Shown: positions 33,253-40,424 of the stretch, piece by piece | Layout: each line of letters starts with the position of its first letter | Position numbering within the stretch: the first letter of the stretch is position 1 | Source: SIRX01 sp965214475 | GTDB taxonomy: Bacteria; Actinomycetota; Rubrobacteria; Rubrobacterales; Rubrobacteraceae | Direction of reading: 5' to 3' | Length of the DNA: 64,000 bases | Assembly (NCBI GenBank): GCA_965214475.1 | Contig: OZ243953.1 | Location: forward strand, 868,001 to 932,000 | Program-made: the position numbers and the translations under genes | The notes under the pieces: model-generated | Database searches by the model: none | What the model saw: the letters and a program-made list of their open reading frames with translations, nothing else | Told to the model about the DNA's origin: nothing

Positions 33253-33283
33253 AAAAAGGCGGCGCCCCGTGAGGAGCGCCGCC
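33253..33283 (-). terminator. groEL intrinsic terminator
   Basis: An 8-bp perfect GC stem GGCGGCGC / GCGCCGCC (33258-33265 and 33276-33283) with a 10-base loop is followed on the minus strand by TTTTTG (33253-33257). It lies 25 bases after the groEL stop. Confidence 0.9.
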
Positions 33284-33307
33284 TAATAAAGCCTCGTTGA
33301 AGAGGTC

Positions 33308-34933
33308 TTACATCATGCCGCCCATGCCGCCACCGGCGGGCATTGCGGGCATGTCGTCTTCGGGCTCGGCCACCACGACGTCGGTCGTGATGATGAGGCT
33401 GCCGATGGACGCCGCGTTCTGCAGCGCGGAGCGGGTGACCATGGTCGGGTCGGTGATGCCAGCTTCCAGCATGTCACCGTACACGCCGGCCAGGGCGTTG
33501 AAGCCTGTGTTGCCGCCCTCGGTCCGGACCTTGTCCACCACGATGGAGCCGTCGGCACCGGCGTTGCCGGCGATCTGACGTAGCGGCTCTTCGAGCGCCC
33601 GGTGAATGATGCGGGCACCGGTCCGCTCGTCGCCGTCGAGTTCGCCGACCAGGTCGGAGACCGGAGACTGGGCGTGCAGTAAGGCTACGCCGCCGCCGGG
33701 AACGATTCCCTCTTCGAGCGCCGCGCGGGTCGCGGAGAGGGCGTCCTCTACGCGGTGCTTGCGCTCCTTGAGCTCCGTCTCGGTGGCCGCGCCGACCTTG
33801 ATGACGGCTACGCCGCCGGCCAGCTTGGCGAGCCGCTCCTGAAGCTTCTCGCGGTCGAAGTCCGAGTCGGTGTTCTCGATCTCGCCCCGGATCTGGTTGA
33901 TGCGGCCCTTGATGGCCTCCGCATCGCCCGCGCCGTCAACGATAACCGTGTTGTCTTTGGTGATGACGACCCGCCGAGCGCTACCGAGCTGGTTGAGCTG
34001 GGTGTTCTCCAACTTGAGGCCGAGCTCTTCGGTGATGACCTCGCCGCCGGTCAGGTTGGCAATGTCTTCCATCATCCTCTTGCGCCGGTCGCCGAAGCCC
34101 GGAGCCTTGACCGCCGCCGCGTTGAACGTGCCGCGCAGCTTGTTGACGATCAGGGTAGCCAGAGCCTCGCCCTCGACGTCCTCGGAGATGATGAGGAGCG
34201 GACGGTTGCTCTGCATGACCTGGTTCAGGATCGGGAGCACGTCCTGGACGTTGCCGATCTTCTGATTGGCGATGAGGATGTACGGATCGTCGAGAACCGC
34301 CTCCATGCGCTCCTGGTCGTTGACGAAGTACGGTGAGAGGTAGCCCTTATCGAACTGCATACCCTCGGTGAACTCAAGCTCCAGCCCGAAGGTCTGGCCC
34401 TCTTCGACGTTCACCACGCCGTCCTTGCCGACCTTGTCGATGGCGTCGGCGATGACGTTGCCGATCTCCTCGCTACGGGCGGAGATAGCGCCCACGCGGG
34501 CGATCTCGTCGCGCTCGGAGATCTCGGTGCTCTGCGAACGGATCTGCTCGACAGCCTTGTCGACGGCTTTGTCGATGCCGGCCCGCAGGATGACCGGGTT
34601 GGCCCCCGCCGCGACGTTCTTCAGACCCTCGCGCACGATGATCTGGGCGAGAACCGTCGCCGTGGTCGTACCGTCACCGGCGATGTCGTTGGTCTTGGTC
34701 GCAACCTCTTTGACGAGCTGCGCACCCTGGTTCTCGAAGATGTCCTCTAGCTCGATCTCGCGAGCAATCGTCACACCGTCGTTGGTGATGGTCGGCGAAC
34801 CGAACTTCTTGTCCAGCACGACGTACTGGCCCTTCGGCCCGAGCGTAACCTTCACCGCGTCGGCGAGTTTATTAACCCCCGACTCCAGCGAGCTACGGGC
34901 TGCAGTATTGAACTTCAGCTCCTTGTGCGGCAT
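33308..34933 (-). CDS. groEL: Chaperonin GroEL (60 kDa)
   Basis: This 541-residue ATP-dependent folding chaperone forms double heptameric rings. Typical segments are VKVTLGPKGQYVVLDKKFGSP, the ATP-binding GDGTTTATVLAQ, the apical substrate-binding region, the signature AVEE-type AALEEGIVPGGGVALL, and a C-terminal Gly/Met tail ending GGGMGGMM. GGAGG lies upstream of the ATG. No groES is adjacent, so this is a separate groEL copy. A CIRCE-like operator overlaps its promoter. Confidence 0.97.
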   Translation of the reverse strand: MPHKELKFNTAARSSLESGVNKLADAVKVTLGPKGQYVVLDKKFGSPTITNDGVTIAREIELEDIFENQGAQLVKEVATKTNDIAGDGTTTATVLAQIIVREGLKNVAAGANPVILRAGIDKAVDKAVEQIRSQSTEISERDEIARVGAISARSEEIGNVIADAIDKVGKDGVVNVEEGQTFGLELEFTEGMQFDKGYLSPYFVNDQERMEAVLDDPYILIANQKIGNVQDVLPILNQVMQSNRPLLIISEDVEGEALATLIVNKLRGTFNAAAVKAPGFGDRRKRMMEDIANLTGGEVITEELGLKLENTQLNQLGSARRVVITKDNTVIVDGAGDAEAIKGRINQIRGEIENTDSDFDREKLQERLAKLAGGVAVIKVGAATETELKERKHRVEDALSATRAALEEGIVPGGGVALLHAQSPVSDLVGELDGDERTGARIIHRALEEPLRQIAGNAGADGSIVVDKVRTEGGNTGFNALAGVYGDMLEAGITDPTMVTRSALQNAASIGSLIITTDVVVAEPEDDMPAMPAGGGMGGMM

Positions 34934-34990
34934 TTCTAGCCTCCTCTGCTAAACTACACAACTCTGCGGCTACTGATCGTAATCCGCAGT

Positions 34991-35023
34991 TCGGCACTCT
35001 ACCTAATAGGGTGCCAACGTCAA
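34991..35023 (-). promoter_or_regulatory. groEL promoter with overlapping CIRCE (HrcA) operator
   Basis: The inverted repeat TCGGCACTC-N9-GGGTGCCAA (plus strand 34991-35017) matches the CIRCE element TTAGCACTC-N9-GAGTGCTAA in spacing and core, with 7 of 9 arm positions self-complementary. On the minus strand a -35 TTGACG (35023-35018) and a -10 TAGAGT (35001-34996), 16 bases apart, overlap it. This is the expected arrangement for HrcA repression of groEL. The site is ~60 bases upstream of the groEL ATG. Confidence 0.8.
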
Positions 35024-35043
35024 AAGTATATTCCGCGCTGGGT

Positions 35044-35049
35044 TACAAT
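35044..35049 (+). promoter_or_regulatory. -10 element of a likely leaderless zinc-ribbon gene
   Basis: TACAAT ends six bases before the GTG at 35056, so transcription would begin at or next to the start codon. No Shine-Dalgarno precedes the GTG. Confidence 0.5.
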
Positions 35050-35055
35050 TCAAAC

Positions 35056-35319
35056 GTGTCTATAGATCAAATCTTTCGCCCCGAAAAAATCCCCGGCCTC
35101 AGCCGTCTACCAACGGAGTTAGGCCGCGAGCAACGCTTCTGCGACCACTGCGGAACCCAGGGCGAACACATCCTCTACCGAGTTCCAAAGAAGTTCGTAG
35201 TCGTATACCTCAAGGACCATCAGAAGAACCTGCATGCCACCTGTCTCTCCTGCGCCCACAGCACGATCATCACGGGTCCCGAGAAGGAGCGGGTGCTTTC
35301 TTCCTTGAACGATTCGTAA
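35056..35319 (+). CDS. Small zinc-ribbon-like protein of unknown function
   Basis: With the GTG at 35056 the product has 87 residues; an earlier GTG at 35011 would lie inside the CIRCE element. Two Cys pairs, FCDHCGTQGEH and TCLSCAHST, suggest a structural zinc ribbon. The ribbon arms flank a beta-rich stretch (ILYRVPKKFVVVYLKDHQ). I do not recognise a named family. It is divergent from groEL and is followed 9 bases later by a methyltransferase gene, which is probably cotranscribed. Confidence 0.6.
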   Translation: MSIDQIFRPEKIPGLSRLPTELGREQRFCDHCGTQGEHILYRVPKKFVVVYLKDHQKNLHATCLSCAHSTIITGPEKERVLSSLNDS

Positions 35320-35328
35320 GGCGGTCCG

Positions 35329-35949
35329 GTGACCAGCTACGATCACCACCAGCAAGTGTATTCTGGGGAAGATTACTACTGGGGCAAACAGCCAAACGAG
35401 TTCGCCGAAAAGACTTTGGAGTTTCTACGCCGGGATTTCGACGAACGGAGATTGCGCGCTGTCGATTTCGGAGCCGGTGAAGGCCGGGACGCCGTGCTGT
35501 TCGCGTTGAGCGGGCTCGACACCCTCGCGGTGGACGTAGCTCCGGACGGACTAAAGAAAGCGGTTCGGCTCGCCCGGGAAAGCGGGGTAGAGATCCGGGT
35601 AGAGCAGGGCGACATCAACACGTTCGAGTTGGTTGGCAAATGGGACCTGATCTACTCCATTGGCACGATACAGTACATAGAACCCCAGAATCGCCGTTCA
35701 CGATTCAACCATTTTCAGCAACACACGTCGCCAGACGGCATCAACGCACTGTTCACCTTCACGGATCATCCTGACATACCTCCTGCACCAGATTGGGGTA
35801 AAGACGAATACCTTTACGCCCTGGGAGAACTTGTGGAACATTATGAGGAATGGCGATGTTTGTACTCAAAAAGATTCGTCTTCAAAGATAATTCGTCAGG
35901 CGTTCCGCACCAGCACGCTGCAGAAGAGCACATATTTCAGAAACTATGA
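35329..35949 (+). CDS. Class I SAM-dependent methyltransferase, TehB-like
   Basis: This 206-residue protein has SAM motif I in LRAVDFGAGEGRDAVLFALSG, an acidic loop LDTLAVDVAPDGLKKA, VEQGDINTFEL and the WDLIYSIGTIQYI motif IV region. The order resembles TehB/tellurite-resistance methyltransferases. The C-terminal ~60 residues (EYLYALGELVEHYEEWRCLYSKRF...HAAEEHIF) also fit that group, in which a Tyr/His-rich tail ends the domain. GTG start. The substrate is unknown. Confidence 0.8.
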   Translation: MTSYDHHQQVYSGEDYYWGKQPNEFAEKTLEFLRRDFDERRLRAVDFGAGEGRDAVLFALSGLDTLAVDVAPDGLKKAVRLARESGVEIRVEQGDINTFELVGKWDLIYSIGTIQYIEPQNRRSRFNHFQQHTSPDGINALFTFTDHPDIPPAPDWGKDEYLYALGELVEHYEEWRCLYSKRFVFKDNSSGVPHQHAAEEHIFQKL

Positions 35950-36138
35950 CTTCGGTCAAACCATGAAAAAGGGTTGTTTCGGCTTTCGTCAAGCCCTTGC
36001 AGCCGTTAATTGGCCCCGCTGAAAGCTTTCTGCAAGATGGCGAGTATCAGCTGGAAGATCGCGGCTTGATCTGCATGATGGGTCCGGGCTTCCGCGTCGG
36101 GCCCAGCATCCTCCGGAGCCACAGCGAATCCAAATCCT

Positions 36139-36636
36139 CTAGTCGGCCACGTATACGTACACTCTGTTACTATTGAGAGGAATATTTGGAACTGTTTCAG
36201 AAGGCAAAAATCGCACCCCGTAGTCGAGGCCATCCAAGCTCCCTCGGTCTGCACTCAAGGTTAGGGAGCCCTCGTATACTTCAGTGGTTCGTCGAGGGTC
36301 AGACATTGCAGAAGGGCCCACCGTTTCCCCAGGCTCGAGTACTTCCACATTCCAGCCGCGCTCGCGGAGTGTCTCTGAGTAATAGTCGATGACTTCTTGT
36401 CTGGAGTTTTCAGTGACGAAATTTACCTCGCAACCGCCCGACCCTTCATCGAAATCCGGCTCGATCTGACGCTCGCCGTAGTGAGGAAACCCCTCAAGGA
36501 CCGCCAGCTCTTCCTCGCTGCAACTTCGCAGTGTCAAAAGCCACCACACGCAGACGACGGCAACCACACCGAGCACAAGTGTGCCAAGACATCCGCCTAA
36601 CGCCAACATAGCTCTCTGATTTACGTCTAAATTCAT
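36139..36636 (-). CDS. Membrane-anchored protein of unknown function
   Basis: This 165-residue protein has one N-terminal membrane helix (LALGGCLGTLVLGVVAVVCVWWLL) and a soluble alpha/beta domain. The pattern SRQEVIDYYSETLRERGWNVEVLEPG resembles the small 'difference between start and end of turnover' domain seen in many actinobacterial lipoproteins of unknown role. The signal-like segment lacks a lipobox at the right position. It lies 7 bases after the tsaD stop on the same strand, so it may be the last gene of that cluster. Confidence 0.65.
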   Translation of the reverse strand: MNLDVNQRAMLALGGCLGTLVLGVVAVVCVWWLLTLRSCSEEELAVLEGFPHYGERQIEPDFDEGSGGCEVNFVTENSRQEVIDYYSETLRERGWNVEVLEPGETVGPSAMSDPRRTTEVYEGSLTLSADRGSLDGLDYGVRFLPSETVPNIPLNSNRVYVYVAD

Positions 36637-36643
36637 GCAACTC

Positions 36644-37627
36644 TCAAACGCTGCGGGCGTTCAGGCTCAGATAATCGGGGAACGGAACGGCAGGCGTGTG
36701 GAGCGCGGCGGCCCCGATCATGGCCGCGTTGTCCGTGCATAACTCCGGCGGCGGCACGATGAGTTCCAATCCTCGTTCCGCGCAGTCTTTCTCCAGCCTC
36801 CCCCGAAGCAGCGCGTTGGCGGCGACACCACCGGCAACGACTAGGGTAGAAGCACCTTGCTGTTCCGCAGCCTGCAGAAGCTTACGTGACAACGCCTCTA
36901 CAACGGCAGCTTCGTAGCTCGCAGCCAGGTGCGGCAATTCTTCGCTAACCTGTTCTCCGTTCATAGCTTTTAGCTTGTAGAGCAGGCTCGTCTTGAGGCC
37001 GGAGAAGCTGAAGTCGAGGTTTTTCTTGTCTTTGAGGCCGACTGGAAAATCGTAGCGGGTCGGGTCTCCGTCGTCGGCGACTTTAGAGATTTCAGGTCCG
37101 CCGGGAAAGCCGAGGCCGAGCATCCGGGCCCCCTTGTCCAGTGCTTCGCCCGCAGCATCATCAAGGGTTTCACCGAGAAGGTGCATTTGGTGTTTGGCAT
37201 CTACGGAGTATAGGGCGGTGTGGCCGCCGGATGCTATTAGGAATACGAATGGCGGCTCCAGATCCGGGTCCGTCAGATAGGAGGCTGCGACGTGGCCTTC
37301 GAGGTGATCTACTGGATGTAGTGGGAGTTGACGAGAATATGCGAGTCCTTTGGCGGCTGCGACACCGACTAGCAAAGCCCCGATCAGGCCCGGGCGAACA
37401 GTAACAGCGATACCCGACACTTCATCCAGACTCGTACCGGCGTCTGAGAGCGCTTTTTCTACGATGCCGTCCAGACGTTCAAGGTGGGCGCGGGAGGCGA
37501 CTTCGGGAACTACACCGCCGTATTGGGCATGTTCGGTCTGGGTGTGGACGACGTTGGAGAGCATCCGGCGACCGTCCAACACAGAGGCGCAGGTGTCATC
37601 GCAGGAAGTTTCTATAGCAAGTATCAC
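36644..37627 (-). CDS. tsaD: tRNA N6-adenosine threonylcarbamoyltransferase TsaD
   Basis: This 327-residue Kae1/Qri7/YgjD-family protein transfers the threonylcarbamoyl group to A37 of ANN-decoding tRNAs. It has ILAIETSCDDTCASVLDG, GVVPEVASRAHLERL, the metal-binding HPVDHLEGHVAASYL, and FLIASGGHTALY. The FPGGPEISK, FSFSGLKT and LCTDNAAMIGAAAL segments follow. Its partners tsaE and tsaB are 0.7-1.8 kb upstream, separated by rimI and a convergent small gene. GTG start. Confidence 0.96.
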   Translation of the reverse strand: MILAIETSCDDTCASVLDGRRMLSNVVHTQTEHAQYGGVVPEVASRAHLERLDGIVEKALSDAGTSLDEVSGIAVTVRPGLIGALLVGVAAAKGLAYSRQLPLHPVDHLEGHVAASYLTDPDLEPPFVFLIASGGHTALYSVDAKHQMHLLGETLDDAAGEALDKGARMLGLGFPGGPEISKVADDGDPTRYDFPVGLKDKKNLDFSFSGLKTSLLYKLKAMNGEQVSEELPHLAASYEAAVVEALSRKLLQAAEQQGASTLVVAGGVAANALLRGRLEKDCAERGLELIVPPPELCTDNAAMIGAAALHTPAVPFPDYLSLNARSV

Positions 37628-37664
37628 GGGTGTTTTATAGCACTTCGCTTTGTTGGTGGCGGGA

Positions 37665-37670
37665 TATACT
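37665..37670 (+). promoter_or_regulatory. -10 element of a likely leaderless small membrane gene
   Basis: TATACT ends seven bases before the ATG at 37678, and no Shine-Dalgarno is present, which suggests a leaderless transcript. Confidence 0.45.
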
Positions 37671-37677
37671 CACCGCT

Positions 37678-37926
37678 ATGCGACTGTACGCTCTTATGTT
37701 CGGGTTTATCGCGCTGGTGATTCTGGCGATGTTTGCGATCTACGTTATTCGAGGGCCGGTGGACCCCTTGATCGCGGGCGCGCTTTTCTTTTCTTTCGTT
37801 GCCTGCCTGATCCCGGCCCTCTATTTGCTCAAGCCTTATGAGAGTAAAGAGGAATTTCGGCGGCGCAAAGAGGAGCAGGCCCGCCACCGAGAATCTAACG
37901 GCGATTCCGAAGATCCAGGGTCATGA
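37678..37926 (+). CDS. Small two-span membrane protein (DUF4229-like)
   Basis: Starting at ATG 37678 this gives 82 residues. Two hydrophobic helices (MRLYALMFGFIALVILAMFAIYVI and PLIAGALFFSFVACLIPALYLL) are followed by a charged tail (SKEEFRRRKEEQARHRES). The arrangement resembles small actinobacterial DUF4229-type proteins, but the match is weak. It lies alone between tsaD and rimI on the opposite strand, and its 3' end overlaps the rimI 3' end by 32 bases. Confidence 0.6.
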   Translation: MRLYALMFGFIALVILAMFAIYVIRGPVDPLIAGALFFSFVACLIPALYLLKPYESKEEFRRRKEEQARHRESNGDSEDPGS

Positions 37927-38359
37927 GCAACGCATCCTCCTCGCCATAGTACCGGGGTCTCGTACCGGTGACCTCGAAGTTTAGCGTTTCGTAAAGCTTT
38001 CGGGCCGCGGTGTTTCCCGTCCTAACCTCAAGGTAGACCTTCGTGGCCCGAGGATGGGCGGAGATTGCCGCCTCTACAAGGTCTCTGGCGTAGCCTTTCC
38101 GGCGACAATTTTGCTGCACGGCGAGCGTCATTACGTGAAGCTCGTCAACGATGAACTTCACCCCGATCTGGGCTGAAATTCGGCCCGTTTCTTCGAGAAC
38201 TAGATAAAGGCCGAACGGACTCTCTAGTTCCTCTCGCCACACCGTTGCGCTCCAGGGACGAGGGAGGCTCGCCACGTCGATCTTCATGACCTCGGTGAGA
38301 TCCTTTGGTTCCATCTGGCGCACGACAGCCTTGGGATGGCGGTCGGCCGCCAAGATCAA
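37895..38359 (-). CDS. rimI: Ribosomal protein S18-alanine N-acetyltransferase-like GNAT
   Basis: This 154-residue GNAT protein has the acetyl-CoA-binding segment QQNCRRKGYARDLVEAAI (Q/RxxGxG/A type) and the C-terminal EVRTGNTAARKLYETLNFEVTGTRPRYY. Both are typical of RimI. It acetylates the N-terminus of S18 and possibly other proteins. The TTG start overlaps the tsaB stop (TTGA), as in the usual tsaE-tsaB-rimI-tsaD order. Confidence 0.9.
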   Translation of the reverse strand: MILAADRHPKAVVRQMEPKDLTEVMKIDVASLPRPWSATVWREELESPFGLYLVLEETGRISAQIGVKFIVDELHVMTLAVQQNCRRKGYARDLVEAAISAHPRATKVYLEVRTGNTAARKLYETLNFEVTGTRPRYYGEEDALLMTLDLRNRR

Positions 38360-39021
38360 CTGCTCCAGGGGTTGAGGGCTCGGCGAACCTCGGCGTCCGG
38401 CTCGCGGACGTAGAGGGGCACGATGTTCTCAGGCTCTACGGGAGAGAGATCCGCCGACACAACGTGACCCGTAGCAGTCACCCGATGTAGCGGCGAGGCG
38501 TCCGGTGGGATGAAGCCAAACCCCGAAAGCTCTTCCCGGTAACGGACGGCCCCATCACCAACGATCAGCGGTTCGCCTTCCACACTCAACTCCTCCGGGT
38601 TCCGACACAGTATTTCACCAGGGATTCCGCCAGCAAAGCGCTGGGCGAACACCTGACCGCGCTTTGCGTCGAGCACAGCTAACACTTCCGAACGGACCTG
38701 CACCACCGGAGCCGCAAGCGCCGAGAGGGTGGAGTTCTTCGCGAGGGCCGCGCCTGTGCCTTGAGACAAACTCCTGGCGGTCGAGGCGGCGATGCGGATA
38801 CCCGTGAACGTGCCCGGCCCAACACCGACGAGTATGCGCCCGACGGCTTCTAGTTTCTCTCCGGTGAGAGCCAAACTTGCGTGAATCGCCGGGAGCAGAG
38901 CCTCGGAGGCGCCGACGCTGGTGGCGAAGATTTCCGCCAGAACCTGACGCTTTCCTTCCTCTTCCCGGGCGAGGGCGACGGTCACCACCGGCGTAGAGGC
39001 GTCGAGGACGAGTATCAGCAC
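38356..39021 (-). CDS. tsaB: tRNA threonylcarbamoyladenosine biosynthesis protein TsaB
   Basis: This is the dimerisation partner of TsaD. The start is placed at GTG 39021 (MLILVLDASTPVVTVAL), overlapping the tsaE stop; the longer in-frame ATG form would add ~39 basic residues encoded inside tsaE. The product is 221 residues, with VGVGPGTFTGIRIAASTARSLSQG, the TsaB signature. The C-terminal half is shorter and more variable, as usual. Confidence 0.93.
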   Translation of the reverse strand: MLILVLDASTPVVTVALAREEEGKRQVLAEIFATSVGASEALLPAIHASLALTGEKLEAVGRILVGVGPGTFTGIRIAASTARSLSQGTGAALAKNSTLSALAAPVVQVRSEVLAVLDAKRGQVFAQRFAGGIPGEILCRNPEELSVEGEPLIVGDGAVRYREELSGFGFIPPDASPLHRVTATGHVVSADLSPVEPENIVPLYVREPDAEVRRALNPWSS

Positions 39022-39464
39022 TTTGATAGGCGTTCGGCGAGGGGTCCGTGCAGCGCGGCCCGGCGCGTGGCTGGTGTCTGGTGCGAAAGGTGGAGCACGC
39101 TTGGATCTTCCAAGATCTTTAGCGCGGGTTCGGCCCATTCTATGAACGTGATGGCCTTTGGATCCAGATAGTCGTCGAGTTCCAGTACGTCCTCTTCCCG
39201 GACACCTTCGATGCGGTAGAGATCCAGGTGGTTCACCGCAACGCTGCGTCCACCGGAGACTCCTTTGTAGCCGCGGGCGAGTTGGTAAGTGGGACTCGTC
39301 ACCCGCTCCTCGACGCCGAGCGCGCGGGCGGCGGCCCGAACGAAGGTCGTCTTTCCGGCGCCGACTTCACCAGAGAGTACGACCGTATCCCCCGGCTTCA
39401 GGAGCTCGGCTATCCTGGCGGCCAGTCCTGCGAGCGAGGTCTCATTTAGTGAATCCCACTCCAT
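39015..39464 (-). CDS. tsaE: tRNA threonylcarbamoyladenosine biosynthesis ATPase TsaE
   Basis: This 149-residue P-loop ATPase starts at ATG 39464 (MEWDSLNETSL), six bases after GGAAAG. The longer upstream frame is antisense to nothing useful and runs through the UDG gene. Walker A is VVLSGEVGAGKTTFVRAAARALG. SPTYQLARGY, NHLDLYRIEG and ITFIEWAEPALKIL follow as in YjeE/TsaE. It cycles the TsaB-TsaD complex during t6A formation. Confidence 0.94.
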   Translation of the reverse strand: MEWDSLNETSLAGLAARIAELLKPGDTVVLSGEVGAGKTTFVRAAARALGVEERVTSPTYQLARGYKGVSGGRSVAVNHLDLYRIEGVREEDVLELDDYLDPKAITFIEWAEPALKILEDPSVLHLSHQTPATRRAALHGPLAERLSKC

Positions 39465-39483
39465 AGGAATCTTTCCGAAAGCT

Positions 39484-40113
39484 CTACCAGAGACCCGGCT
39501 GCAGGGGTTCCGGTTCGGCGGCAGGTTGCGGTACGTTGAGCGTCTCGTAGGTTTTGGGCCGTTCGGCGGCGGCCAACTCCGGCAGGCGGGAGAAATCTGA
39601 GAGCAGGAGGGCCCTTTCTGCTGGCGTGTAGAGTGCTTTTTCCAGGGCGAGCGTCGGGAAAACGTAGCGCCCGTCGAGGGGTATGGCCCGCCCCCGGATG
39701 CGATAGACAGCCTCCTTGCGGCCCGTGAGAACCCGGCTGGCGAGGTCCCCCATCGCCACGACGACCTTCGGGTCGACCGCGCCAAGCTGGGACATCAGGT
39801 ATGGTCGGCAGGCACTGATCTCCGACGGTTTCGGTGGACGAGGCGATTCACCGGGTGGACGGCACTTGACGAGCTTTGTCAGATAGACTTTGTCGCGGCC
39901 TAGACCCAGGGACTCCAGCAACCGGCTCAAGAGTATTCCGGACGCGCCCTGGAAGGTCTTACCTTCCTTGTCTTCGTTGAAGCCGGGCGACTCGCCCACT
40001 ATAAACAGGTCCGCATTCAGCGGCCCCTCACCGAACACGACCTGGGTGCGGCTGTTGCACAGGCCACACTTCGTGCAGTCCAGGGCTTCCTTCTGTGCCT
40101 CGGCGACTTCCAA
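39484..40113 (-). CDS. Family 4 uracil-DNA glycosylase-like protein with altered C-terminal motif
   Basis: This 209-residue protein has the family 4 (UdgA) iron-sulfur set: Cys16 and Cys19 in CTKCGLC, Cys84 in LVKCRPP and Cys102 in SACRPYL. Motif A is GESPGFNEDKEGKTFQG, and VVAMGDLASRVLTG also fits. The DNA-binding motif that normally reads T-x-HPxx-LY/LR is replaced: the position reads PTLALEKALYTPAER, with His-Pro missing. It may be a divergent subfamily or have changed activity. It lies between pspC and tsaE. Confidence 0.88.
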   Translation of the reverse strand: MEVAEAQKEALDCTKCGLCNSRTQVVFGEGPLNADLFIVGESPGFNEDKEGKTFQGASGILLSRLLESLGLGRDKVYLTKLVKCRPPGESPRPPKPSEISACRPYLMSQLGAVDPKVVVAMGDLASRVLTGRKEAVYRIRGRAIPLDGRYVFPTLALEKALYTPAERALLLSDFSRLPELAAAERPKTYETLNVPQPAAEPEPLQPGLW

Positions 40114-40116
40114 CCG

Positions 40117-40317
40117 CTAGAACTCGTCCGTTTCCGGGAGGAAGATGCCGAGCAGCACGTAGATGATCAGGGCCGGCACAACGCTGACGCCGGGTATGAT
40201 GATCGCCACTATTGCCAGAATAAGGCGCACCATGTTGGAACTGTAGCCGTAAGCGTGGGCGACGCCCCCGCACACACCAAAGATCCATCGGTCCCTCGTA
40301 GCTCGTTTCAGGTTCAT
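40117..40317 (-). CDS. PspC domain protein
   Basis: This 66-residue protein is a stand-alone PspC domain. It starts KRATRDRWIFGVCGGVAHAYG, the phage-shock-protein C consensus, followed by two membrane helices (LILAIVAIIIPGVSVVPALIIYVLLGIFL). Such proteins respond to membrane stress or regulate partners at the membrane. AGGAGA precedes the ATG. No pspA is nearby. Confidence 0.9.
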   Translation of the reverse strand: MNLKRATRDRWIFGVCGGVAHAYGYSSNMVRLILAIVAIIIPGVSVVPALIIYVLLGIFLPETDEF

Positions 40318-40424
40318 GCCGGGGTCTCCTATTCCTCGCCGACGTTAAATTCTTTCTCCGAGCAAGCCGATACTATCTTCAATCGCGCCGATTGTGAAGT
40401 GCCTCGCCTCGCCGGCTGGACTTT

